Origin: Euperipatoides rowelli
Lineage: Eukaryota; Onychophora; Udeonychophora; Euonychophora; Peripatopsidae
DNA: 10,179 bases
Assembly (NCBI GenBank): GCA_003024985.2
Contig: PXIH01S0011843.1
Direction: 5' to 3' (one strand)
Below, piece by piece: positions 1 through 6,969 of this stretch; the stretch's first letter is position 1, and the number at the start of each line of letters is the position of its first letter. Both the position numbers and the translations under genes were made by a program. The notes under the pieces were generated by a model. The model ran no database searches, was not told the DNA's origin, and worked only from the letters and a program-made list of their open reading frames with translations.

Positions 1-2
1 TT

Positions 3-48
3 TGGAGCGGTAGAATCCAAATTCTCTGAATTGAGTGGAGTGGAAAGG
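3..48 (-). repeat. 46-bp direct repeat, copy A (probable 5' end of a second LINE copy)
   Basis: This stretch matches 2007-2052 in the same orientation with only two mismatches in 46 bases. On the minus strand both copies begin CCTTTCCACTCCACTCAATT. Copy B sits at the upstream edge of the decayed LINE. Copy A begins exactly where gag similarity of the LTR retrotransposon stops (after the residues KKLN). I infer that it is the 5' end of another copy of the same LINE family, inserted into gag and continuing beyond position 1. A terminal sequence of some other transposon family would be an alternative. Confidence 0.6.
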
Positions 49-355
49 GTTAAGTTTCTTTCCTTCATATAGCTCAAATTTACTTAAGAGCCTAAGTTTG
101 AGTACCTGATAAGGATTCTCAGTTGGCCTATTATAGATAATATCGGATGCTAACATTAATGTCTGAACATCTAAAGCAGCCACTAAATTGTTGAATTTAG
201 TTAGCTCATTCACGATACCTGAGATTTGGAATTTTGCTTCCAGCTAATAAAAATATAGTTTTGCGTTTGTAGGCCAGAATGGAGGTATTTTAATAGCTAT
301 TCTATTAGTTTCGCATTTGGAGGGATTCCCGTATTTGGAGGTTGTTGATTTTCAT
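49..355 (-). pseudogene. Decayed gag of a Ty3/gypsy-type LTR retrotransposon (N-terminal part)
   Basis: Read on the minus strand, this gives a gag N-terminal region of the kind common in invertebrate gypsy elements (the type I know as DUF7041). It contains IKIPPFWPTNAKLYF, then LEAKFQISGIVNELTKFNN, then ALDVQTLMLASDIIYNRP, then a Y..LK.RLLSKF block. These correspond to the family's PPFWP, LEAQF..AGI..D.TKF..V, LD and DII..PP landmarks. The frame is open over about 90 codons except for one TAG between YFY and LEAKF, most simply a former Gln codon. Upstream the frame is lost, and an ATG at 355-353 lies one frame off, so a small indel has probably broken the start. The 3' side ends abruptly at 49, where an unrelated repeat begins, so the nucleocapsid and pol parts are not visible. 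In the intact element this protein would form the particle that packages the element's RNA. It lies downstream of a matching LTR and primer binding site in the same orientation. Confidence 0.85.
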
Positions 356-576
356 TTTAATTAATGTTATTATTAAACTATCCGACAATATTTTCTTTTT
401 ATTAGTAGGAAAAATAAGCTGACTTTTAAAAATAATTAGTTTGCTTTGCGGGCAAAAAAAAAAAAAAAAGAATTGCTAAGAGTAATTTTATTATTTTTCT
501 TTGCAAATAATAAATTAGCTTACGCTAAAGTTTTTTCTTTTTTAATGAAATAAATACATTTTATCTTCTACGTATC
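356..576 (-). other. LTR-retrotransposon leader between primer binding site and gag
   Basis: This is the stretch between the primer binding site and the gag remnant. It is AT-rich with no reading frame of note and carries a 16-base A-run at 454-469 (a T-run on the element's sense strand). Its position fits the untranslated leader of the element. Slippage at the homopolymer has probably changed its length. Confidence 0.5.
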
Positions 577-592
577 CACATCAGGGTCACCA
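577..592 (-). promoter_or_regulatory. Primer binding site, tRNA-Trp-like
   Basis: The minus strand reads TGGTGACCCTGATGTG, starting six bases after the LTR end at 598. From memory, the animal tRNA-Trp 3' end including CCA is CACGTCGGGGTCACCA, which pairs with this site at 14 of 16 positions. Both mismatches are G-to-A on the plus strand and fall at CpG positions of the tRNA sequence, as expected from CpG deamination. TGG as the first three bases, complementary to the tRNA CCA tail, and the spacing to the LTR are typical of a retroelement minus-strand primer site. Confidence 0.8.
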
Positions 593-597
593 ATTTC

Positions 598-789
598 TGT
601 AGGGTATAATAACTATAATTAAATACTCACAGAACTGACTCGCTATTTATATTTAAGGTAAGGTTTTATTCAACGTAAATACATTTAAGTTATCCAACGT
701 TCATCACTTCAGCTACCTACTGTATATCTCAGACACTCTTCCTGCATCTCTCACTATTGCTTACTGAACTTTTTCTAGTTACTGCTACA
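598..789 (-). mobile_element. 192-bp long terminal repeat (5' LTR of a gypsy-type element)
   Basis: On the minus strand the segment begins TGTAGCAGTAAC at 789 and ends CCCTACA at 598. It therefore carries the canonical TG...CA termini extended to a perfect 5-bp inverted repeat, TGTAG/CTACA. A tRNA-Trp-like primer binding site follows, and gag lies downstream in the same direction. Inside are an AATAAA at 670-665 and a TATAAATA at 651-644 (minus strand). Their order is the reverse of the usual promoter-then-polyadenylation layout, so at least one is probably coincidental in this AT-rich DNA. The upstream edge interrupts a LINE endonuclease frame. The 3' LTR and the second copy of the target-site duplication lie outside the window; the candidate first copy is GGATG at 790-794 on the plus strand. 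Confidence 0.75.
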
Positions 790-1060
790 GGATGATATAT
801 CGATATGTATCAATATATACACCACAATATTAATGTCCTATTTTATATATAATAACAAACCACCACCTTGTCGTTCAATCCTATCTCTCCTAAATAATTG
901 ATAACCTAGTAATTTCAGAATCTCATCATCATTTATATCTGCCTAAGTCTCAGTAATAGCTATAATTTCAAATTTCTTTAAAGCTAGCTCAAATTCTGAT
1001 AATTTATTTCTAACACTTCTAGCATTTGTATAAAAATATTTCCAATGAATTAATGAAATT
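790..1060 (-). pseudogene. LINE ORF2 remnant: N-terminal AP-endonuclease domain
   Basis: In one minus-strand frame this reads YTNARSVRNKLSEFELALK, then FEIIAITET, then DDEILKLLGYQLFRRDRIE, then QGGGLLLYIK. These are the opening landmarks of the CR1-type LINE endonuclease: the N of TNARS at 1026-1015, the E of ITET at 957-946, the GY.L.RRDR block and the GGG..LYI strand. The enzyme nicks target DNA to prime reverse transcription. Two in-frame TAG codons, at 945-943 (after ITET, where the family has Trp) and 840-838 (after LYIK), show decay. The domain stops near 790 at the LTR boundary, well short of its catalytic D and H residues. It is in the same frame class as esterase blocks I and V. Confidence 0.85.
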
Positions 1061-1329
1061 GTCTGAACTTAGTTTATTTATTACTCCAACTTTACTATTG
1101 TTGCGCCTGAAAATTTCGTTCACTAATTCCTAAATTATCTATTTTATTTAGCTGACTTGCACCTCTACTACAATGACCAATGATGTCTAAATTTCCTATT
1201 TAATTTAATTGACTTATTTCATTAAATAGACTAATTTCATTTAATTGACTAATGACTAGTATCAGTATCAAATCTTACCTCATTATTAATTCTGCTATTT
1301 ACTGGTACTTCCTCCCTAAAAAAAAAAAG

Positions 1330-1860
1330 TTCAATCTCATTCACAATCATACTACCAACTGCACTAGAACCTAATGGAGACATATGAACCCAGTCATGTG
1401 CCAGACCATGAAAAGCATTATAACCAAACTACTCATCCATACTATCTAAAAATACAGATCCCTCCTCTTCACACAAACTCCTCAACCTATCATTAATTGC
1501 TTCCGACCTACTCCAAACAAAAGAACTCCTCCCTTCAAGATACTATACTAGTTAATAAAACCTTCGAATCTCTTCTCAAAACACCAACTTTCCTTATCAA
1601 GTCCCTAAACTGCTTCAAGATTACCTCTGTACTATCTGAACCAACATTATTAGTACCAGCATTACAACAACCATCAACTTCTCTGACTCACTACTTCCCT
1701 CAACTAACTGCATTATCCGATCCTCAACAGCTTTAATATTTCCTCCTCTACAACTACTAACTCTAACACTACCTCCTACTTCATCTGCCTCTAATATCCA
1801 CCTTTCTAATCTAGCCATGTTACTATCACCTACACAAATTACTTTCTTATCTCTAACTTG
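1330..1860 (-). pseudogene. LINE ORF1 remnant: SGNH-hydrolase-type esterase domain
   Basis: The minus strand encodes the landmark blocks of an SGNH esterase in order. Block I is VICVGDSNMARLERW, with GDSNM at 1830-1816, where Ser would be the nucleophile. Block II is SCRGGNI. Block III is GTNNVGSDSTEVI, with GTNN at 1657-1646. Block V is DWVHMSPLGSSAVGSMIVNE, with DWVHM at 1395-1381, giving the catalytic Asp and His. Blocks I and V share a frame, while block III lies one frame off, so two compensating indels lie at roughly 1660-1670 and 1540. A TAG replaces what is probably a Trp codon just before FGYNAFHGL. Esterase-type ORF1 proteins are known in CR1 and related LINEs, where they are thought to act on lipids or other esters during retrotransposition; their exact role is unsettled. 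An unrelated host esterase is unlikely because an endonuclease fragment follows in the same direction. Confidence 0.85.
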
Positions 1861-2006
1861 ACTTCTAAACTACCTTCCAAAACTTCCTTATCATTAAAAC
1901 TGCCTGCACTACTCTCTAAAATACTAAACCATTTAAAAATTTTTTTTTTCTATATTTCTAATCAAAATTTAAAAAAAAAAAAAAAATTGATATTTGGTTT
2001 TTATTG

Positions 2007-2052
2007 TGGACCGGTAGAATCCAAATTTTCTGAATTGAGTGGAGTGGAAAGG
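2007..2052 (-). repeat. 46-bp direct repeat, copy B (5' edge of the LINE)
   Basis: This is the second copy of the 46-bp sequence at 3-48; the two differences are at the equivalents of copy A positions 7 and 25. Here it lies about 160 bp upstream (on the minus strand) of the LINE esterase, next to a 16-base A-run at 1971-1986. Similarity to copy A ends sharply at 2052, consistent with a LINE 5' terminus. Reading it in the plus direction as part of an open frame (1858-2061) is most likely a coincidence. Confidence 0.6.
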
Positions 2053-2970
2053 CAACTTTAGACTTTAGTAAATAATGATCTTGTGCAAAAATAGACTCCA
2101 AACATCAAGAAGAAGAAGAAAAAAAATAGTCTAAAATCAAACATTTCTTGAGTATTATAGAATGAAGGCAATCCACTAAGCAAATTCTAAAGAATGAAAG
2201 ATACATTAGTAATAGAATAAGAGAAAAAGAATATTAGGTTTATTTATTGTTAACATTAATGCATTTAGTCCCAAATAATATTTATTTTGTGTTATTTAAA
2301 AAAATTGAGAACAAAGTTAATGTTTAAAAATAAATGGACAAATTTCGCGTTTAAAAACTAAAACATAAAATGGGATTCACAGATCTATGCAAACTGACAA
2401 AATACTATTAAATTCTCTATTTTTGAAGTTGAATGAAGTTCTATCCAAATAATTACAGAAGTACACTTTTATTGTGAGAATTAGAAACAAGATTAGTTCT
2501 AGAAAGAATTAATTTGTTTTTATTTTCCTTTAAATTTTTTTTTTTTAATATTTCTCAAAAAACATTTAATTTCTTTCATTTGATTTTCTTAATTTTATTT
2601 ATTTTTAAATAAAAAGTTAATTTGTTTTCCTAACTTATTAGGCTAGTAAGTAGTATCTTTACTTTATTTTGTCATTGATTGTTATGATAGATAAGAAAGT
2701 ATATTGTTTAATATAATAATTAAGAAATTTTTAATTAAAATTGGGGGGAAGGTTAGATTTTAACAGATAGAAAATATTTTTATTTATAAAAGTTGTGTGT
2801 ATGGGGAGGAGGGGGGGGGGAGAGTGAAATTATGGTAGTTAAGCCTGCAACTTCTTTCTCAATTTTACAATGAGTTATTAAGATTTATAACTTAAGTAGT
2901 TATTTAGAGTAGGTAAATCATTATTATCTTTAACTCTATTTTCTCCTCCTCCATGCTATGTTTTATGCAG
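2053..2970. other. AT-rich stretch without recognisable genes; G-run at 2803-2824
   Basis: I see no coding signal in this stretch. It contains a short GAA repeat near 2109-2120, A/T homopolymers near 2528-2547, and a G-rich run at 2803-2824 (four Gs, then AGGA, then ten Gs), which could fold as a G-quadruplex. A pyrimidine-rich tract ending in ATGCAG lies at 2931-2970 and may serve as a splice acceptor for the candidate exon that follows. Confidence 0.5.
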
Positions 2971-3176
2971 TCTGTTTTCTTTTACTGAATCTAGAGGATA
3001 TCACATTTTGCTGGTTATCAAAATCCTTACAGATTTCTTAATCACTGAGGAAATAGAATTATCAATCAAAGCTATTAGAACGCCTTGGCCATTTAAGGCT
3101 TATCAAGCAAAGCAATCAAATAACCTTGCTAAGAAAAAGAAAGAAAAACATCTTGACCTAGCTACCTTATGTATTG
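2971..3176 (+). CDS. Candidate internal exon of an unrecognised host gene
   Basis: The frame is open from 2900 to 3205 on the plus strand. A long pyrimidine tract (TCTATTTTCTCCTCCTCC within 2934-2953) followed by ATGCAG at 2965-2970 makes a convincing acceptor. ATTG|GTAATT at 3173/3177 is a consensus-like donor. A weaker internal acceptor, CTTACAG, ends at 3032. The translation includes ITEEIELSIKAIRTPWPF, then KAYQAKQSNNLA, then a basic cluster KKKKEK, then HLDLATLCIG. It looks protein-like for such AT-rich DNA, with mixed codons and a balanced composition, but I do not recognise the family. The exon would be 206 nt, ending one base into a codon. It may equally be a chance open frame or a fragment of an unrecognised repeat. 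Confidence 0.3.
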
Positions 3177-4524
3177 GTAATTACTTTCATTCTCATCTCT
3201 TTTAATTGTTGTTTCTGCCATATTTAACTGCATATTAAATTGGTCTAGACTCTAGAGTCCTGACTTTCAACCTGTGGTACACATAATAAATAATATTGTC
3301 CAAATAGCTGGAAAAATACTTAAAAAAAAAAAATCTTAAAAAAAAAAAGCCTTGTAAAAAGAAAAAGATCGAACATAGTAAAAAAAAAATTATCTTGATA
3401 CTTATACTGGAGTTATTTTAGAATTAAAAAACACAGGATGATTATACTAAAGGGGATGCAAAACCGAGCCTATTCACTTTGGTGCCTGAATTGGCTAACA
3501 TCTATGTTGTGTTTCTTTTCTTGTTATACATTTGTAGCTTAAAAAAAACAAAAAAACAAAACAAAAAAAAAAAAAACATTAAAGGCCAAATGTAACGGAT
3601 TTTTTTTATTTTTTATTTTCAACGATAATTACTATAAAAAAAATTCCACTGGAAATGTTTTTTTTTAAATGCATAAAAAAAAGTTATTAAAAGATAAAAT
3701 TAAGACTATTGCTATCCTCAGTTTGAGATTACAATTTGAAGATTCCACATTTTTTTGGAGTCTGATATTAATTTGATGACAAAATAGCCTCTACAGCTGT
3801 TTTCTTTGTAATGATTTAACATGTAAATAGAGGTATTTTCAATCTGTATTAAAGGTCATTTTTATTAAAAAAAAAAAAAACAAATTGGACCATAATAGCA
3901 CAAAGGATGAATTTGATTATGATTTTTTACAAGTATTTAAACATTTAGACCAGATGATATCCAGCTTTACGCTGACAAATATAGCAAATATTCTATAGTT
4001 AAGTATAGCAAGCTGTATTCATTTATATCTCCCCTGGTGTGTAAAGTGGACAATGTTGTTTTAAGGGTGAGGAGCTAAAGACAATTATTTTAAAAATTGA
4101 ATTGTAAATACCTTTTTTTTTTTTTTTCTGGTGGAAATTTTTTTTTAGTAAAAATCTTTGAAATTCAATAATTAAAAAAAATTTAAAAAATCTTATAGAT
4201 TTGACCTTTAAGTTATTGGGAACATAAATGATTAACAAATCTATAAGGGAAAGTGTTGTTAAATGTTAGAAACATATAACAATTACAGAAAGTATAATCC
4301 TAATTAACTGCTGATATTATAGTAAACACTTTAAATATGTCTCTAATTTTAAATAATTTTATTTCTATTCAATGCTAATTATTTTTGTTCTCAAATTTAT
4401 ACAATGATCAATAGTTAAGATCTGGGTAATTTGATAAAAACAGTGCGGGTAATGGTAATAATATTTTTGTTTTCTTTATCTTCATATTAAGCAACTTCAT
4501 AAAATTAATTTGTCTTCATTATAG
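3177..4524. other. AT-rich, homopolymer-dense stretch, intron-like
   Basis: No gene is visible. The stretch is studded with A-runs and T-runs (for example 3320-3350, 3541-3576, 3866-3880 and 4112-4127) typical of AT-rich introns or old poly-A-tailed insertions. The open frame on the minus strand at 4023-4238 is low-complexity Lys/Phe translation of these runs. A 12-bp inverted repeat at 4192-4247 is listed separately. Confidence 0.5.
4192..4247. repeat. 12-bp perfect inverted repeat (hairpin)
   Basis: CTTATAGATTTG at 4192-4203 is followed by its exact reverse complement CAAATCTATAAG at 4236-4247, with a 32-nt loop. In DNA this AT-rich, one such pair per 10 kb is roughly what chance would give, so it may mean nothing. 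It could also be the core of a degraded foldback element. Confidence 0.35.
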
Positions 4525-4600
4525 ATTTACACTCCAGCTCAAGACAATAATAAGAATAAATTGTCTTCAACTCCACTCAGCCCATTGAAAAATTATGAAG
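4525..4600 (+). CDS. Candidate small exon of an unrecognised host gene
   Basis: TTTGTCTTCATTATAG ending at 4524 is a good acceptor, and GAAG|GTTGTT at 4600/4601 is an acceptable donor. In phase 0 the 76 nt read IYTPAQDNNKNKLSSTPLSP followed by LKNYE, a Ser/Pro-rich, disordered-looking segment. It would leave one base that joins to the acceptor at 5037 to give a short tail, GSEKSKC, and a stop. It does not join in this phase to the candidate exon at 2971-3176, which ends one base into a codon. In the phase that does join, the frame ends after LHSSSRQ. Evidence is limited to splice motifs and composition. Confidence 0.25.
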
Positions 4601-5036
4601 GTTGTTCTTGACCAAATTAAAATGTAAATAGTTATATTCATGAAAAAAAAGTTTGAAAATTCCTTTTCTATAGCAATAACGTAAAAAAGTGGTACCTGCT
4701 AATATATGATGCTTTCTATTCACTCAGACTATTCATTTCATCAAGTATGCAGTAGGATTGAGTCAATTATCCGGTTAACATTTTCACTGTGGATGACTCG
4801 GTTCTGAGTCACCATGAACTGTTTACAACATGCTAATGACTTGAATCCGAGTCGTTTGTGTTATAAGTTTCAAAATGTAAATATGAATTGGGCAACAGTG
4901 TTAAGCATTTGTTTATTATTTTTTGATATCTCATCGTTTCTGAAGTATACTGTATGTCTCTATATCGATACTTTACTGGAAACCAGATTCTTTTCATGAT
5001 TTCTAATTCATGTTTTCTCTGTTTTTGTTGTTTCAG
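4601..5036. other. AT-rich stretch ending in a strong splice-acceptor-like tract
   Basis: I see no gene here. The open frame at 4814-4999 has no recognisable protein content. TTTTCTCTGTTTTTGTTGTTTCAG, ending at 5036, is the best-looking polypyrimidine tract plus AG in the window. If real, the exon starting at 5037 would read GC TCT GAA AAG TCT AAG TGT TGA after a one-base overhang from 4600. Confidence 0.3.
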
Positions 5037-5206
5037 GCTCTGAAAAGTCTAAGTGTTGAAAATACTGAACAATAGTGAAATATGAAAGTGGTCAAATTAT
5101 TGAAGCGTGAAATTTGACTTTTATAGAATGAAATCAAAGTTTCAAATTGTAGATTCCTGCACTTATAGAAAGTAATTACAAATTTGAACTTTCACCATCA
5201 GCATAG

Positions 5207-6739
5207 GAAAAAAGGAAGTTGACACAACTTTCCTTGTGCATTTTATGTCAAAAAGAAAGAAATGTCCCCTGGTCAATCCAAAATGTTATGAAAAGGTAGA
5301 AGAAGAGAGCCACATGGAATGACAGTGAATACTTGAACATTTCAAATCAAGTAGGTAACTTATTACCTGAAGAGCTTAAGAATAAAAAAAGCATCATGAC
5401 ATTCTGAGTGCTATAAAAAATGTACCCATAAGAATAACATGGAACAAAGTGAAAGACTATATGAAGAACTGTTAGGAAGAAGAACAAAACTACACTACAA
5501 GATTGAAAACAACAATGTATTAGAAGAATTGTTTTCTTTTTGCAATCAAAAGGGATACAAAAGAAATCAACTGTACTTAGTAGCAACTGATTCAGCAGTA
5601 ATCTGTTTGAACAGAGCAGTAGAACAGTCAGACAAAGAAGAGTTAAAGATTCAGCTTAGTGATTGTACAGATCCTGGAAACATTCATGCAAGACATATTG
5701 CTTACCATAAAGTATGTTGGAATAAAAACGTAGTGAGTTATTTGCGACCCAAGAGTACACAAAGAGGATTGAATTAATTGCCTCATGAAGCAACAAATGC
5801 AGAATTTTTAATCCTCCCTAAATGATTTTCTTCTAGAAGGCAATGTACAACAATGGGAGAAATTGAGAACTTTTACAGAAAAATTGCAGTTCAAAATGGC
5901 TTAGAAGAAGGATAGATAAAATCTAGAAAACAATTCAAAAGTTTCATAGAAGAGCTGGAGTGTATTGGTATTCAATTACTAATCCCAAAAGGCTCAATGA
6001 ACCACAACAAGTCTCACTGAAAGTAACAACAGATATAGCATTATTCCATGTGAAAGAACATTTTGACAATATGAAAACCCTCCTTGAATCAGCATGGATT
6101 TTGTGTAGAGCTGTAATGAACTGCAAAAACTGGCAATTCACTGGAAGTTTTGAAGATGTAAATTTGGCAGAAGTTGTTCCAGAAGAAATTAATGTTTTTT
6201 TTTTACAAGTGGTGCTGCCAAGGGCAGGCAGATATGAAAAATACTTCAGAAAAGTATGATACCGGTACTACCATAACAAAGATCATTCATTAAATGTCTT
6301 AGATGTTTACGTATGAAATGCTTTCACCATGTCAAGCTTCTAACTAAGCACTAACACCTTTAGTCATACCCATGAATTGTCCTTGCAAGTGGCAGTTGGA
6401 CTTACAATGCATACAATCCTGTATATCATCTATGGCAGAACTAATAATGACTGAATCATATTCAAAAGCTGTTCTTTGATGGAATGGCTGAATTACATCC
6501 CTACATAAACCTCTGCATGTAAAGATAGCTGTGACCTTACAAATGAATTCAACAAGAAGACAGAGCCTTATCTGTTGAAGTACGATGAAACTCATTTAGT
6601 ATTTGATACTTATCTAGAGAATTCACTTAAGAACTGTATGAGAAGGAAAAGAGCTGGAAAAGCAACAACTGTGGAATACAAAATCACAGACTCCACATGT
6701 CGTGTCTTGCAAGCTAATGATACCAATTACACTGAGTAA
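5207..6739 (+). pseudogene. Broken copy of a large multi-copy invertebrate protein (Cys-rich N-terminus, NEP and GLTVH blocks)
   Basis: A chain of protein blocks runs through two frames. In frame 2, from 5207, a Cys motif CILCQKERNVPW is followed by WNDSEYLNIS and LLPEELKNKKSIM. A frameshift near 5400 moves to frame 0, which reads HSECYKKCTHKNNMEQSERL, then AYHKVCWNKNV (5698-5730), then MGEIENFYRKIAVQNGLEE, interrupted by TAA at 5775, TGA at 5826 and TAG at 5913. A second shift near 5980 returns to frame 2, which reads PKRLNEPQQVSLKVTTDIAL, then WQFTGSFEDVNL, then HELSLQVAVGLTMHTILYI, then YDETHLVFDTYLENSLKNC, MRRKRAGKATTVEYKITDS and a final TAA at 6737, with at least five in-frame stops. From memory, such blocks (CIxCQ, YHxxCW, PKRxNEP, GLTVH, FDxYxxSxKxxxRxKR) occur in very large repeated proteins of cnidarians and molluscs, whose C-terminal half resembles a PIN/flap-nuclease fold. 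Here that half is missing and the middle looks shortened. Function is unknown; a transposon-borne gene is likely. The longest clean piece is 5400-5777. Confidence 0.7.
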
Positions 6740-6969
6740 TTATAACAAACTTTAATGAACAAATATGAATATATATTGGTGGTCATCAAACTAGAGTTTT
6801 GAGACCCTGATAACCTTTACAGTTAAAAATCAAGTCTGCATTCTTAGAAGTCTATAAATCATAATATGCACATATTAGGTGAATGTGCTTGGCTTTTCAT
6901 TAACATCGTTCTAATAAGTCAATATAAATTACTTGAATGCATAACATTATCATTTCCTTAAATGCAAGG

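Larger units (their letters stand above)
49..789 (-). mobile_element. Ty3/gypsy-type LTR retrotransposon, 5' part (LTR, PBS, leader, gag)
   Basis: The order on the minus strand is LTR (789-598), primer binding site (592-577), leader, then gag (about 355-49). That is the left half of a gypsy-type LTR retrotransposon. It is inserted into the endonuclease region of a LINE and is itself cut at 48/49 by another repeat. Pol (protease, reverse transcriptase, RNase H, integrase) would be expected beyond position 1. The gag stop codon, the frame loss and the two CpG changes in the primer site show that the copy is inactive. Confidence 0.8.
790..2052 (-). mobile_element. CR1-like LINE (non-LTR retrotransposon), 5' part, decayed
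   Basis: On the minus strand, from 2052 downwards, this segment holds a short untranslated region with a homopolymer (1971-1986), an ORF1 with an SGNH-type esterase domain (about 1860-1330), a linker of about 90 codons, and the beginning of an apurinic-type endonuclease domain (about 1060-790). Esterase followed by endonuclease is the gene order of CR1-like LINEs. The 5' boundary is set by the 46-bp sequence at 2007-2052 that recurs at 3-48. The element breaks at 789/790, where the LTR retrotransposon begins. The remaining endonuclease and the reverse transcriptase should resume on the far side of that insertion, outside the window. Frameshifts in the esterase and stops in the endonuclease show it is dead. 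Confidence 0.8.

Noticed and set aside
1497-1736. Plus-strand open frame of 79 codons
   Set aside because: It is the antisense shadow of the LINE esterase read on the minus strand; the translation is Leu/Thr/Ser-rich filler.
1858-2061. Plus-strand open frame of 67 codons ending VESKFSELSGVER
   Set aside because: The Lys-run centre comes from a poly-A stretch. The similar translation at position 1 comes from the 46-bp DNA repeat, which is better explained as a LINE 5' end on the other strand.
4023-4238. Minus-strand open frame of 71 codons
   Set aside because: Low-complexity Phe/Lys/Ile sequence from A/T homopolymers, with no recognisable domain.
4794-4811. TGACTC/GAGTCA hairpin including an AP-1 site
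   Set aside because: A 6-bp stem is expected many times by chance in 10 kb, and there is no supporting context.
5347-5586. Minus-strand open frame rich in Phe, Cys and Leu
   Set aside because: Antisense shadow of the plus-strand pseudogene at 5207-6739; hydrophobic only because it is the complement of Lys/Glu codons.
5439-5777. Intact small protein-coding gene of 112 codons
   Set aside because: Sequence similarity continues in frame upstream of the ATG (to 5400) and past the stop at 5775, so it is one open piece of a larger broken gene.
5944-6141. Minus-strand open frame of 65 codons
   Set aside because: Antisense shadow of the NEP and LESAW blocks of the plus-strand pseudogene.
6344-6595. 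Minus-strand open frame of 83 codons with several Cys residues
   Set aside because: The plus strand in this interval reads the GLTMH block and leads into FDTYLENS of the pseudogene, so the minus frame is a shadow.
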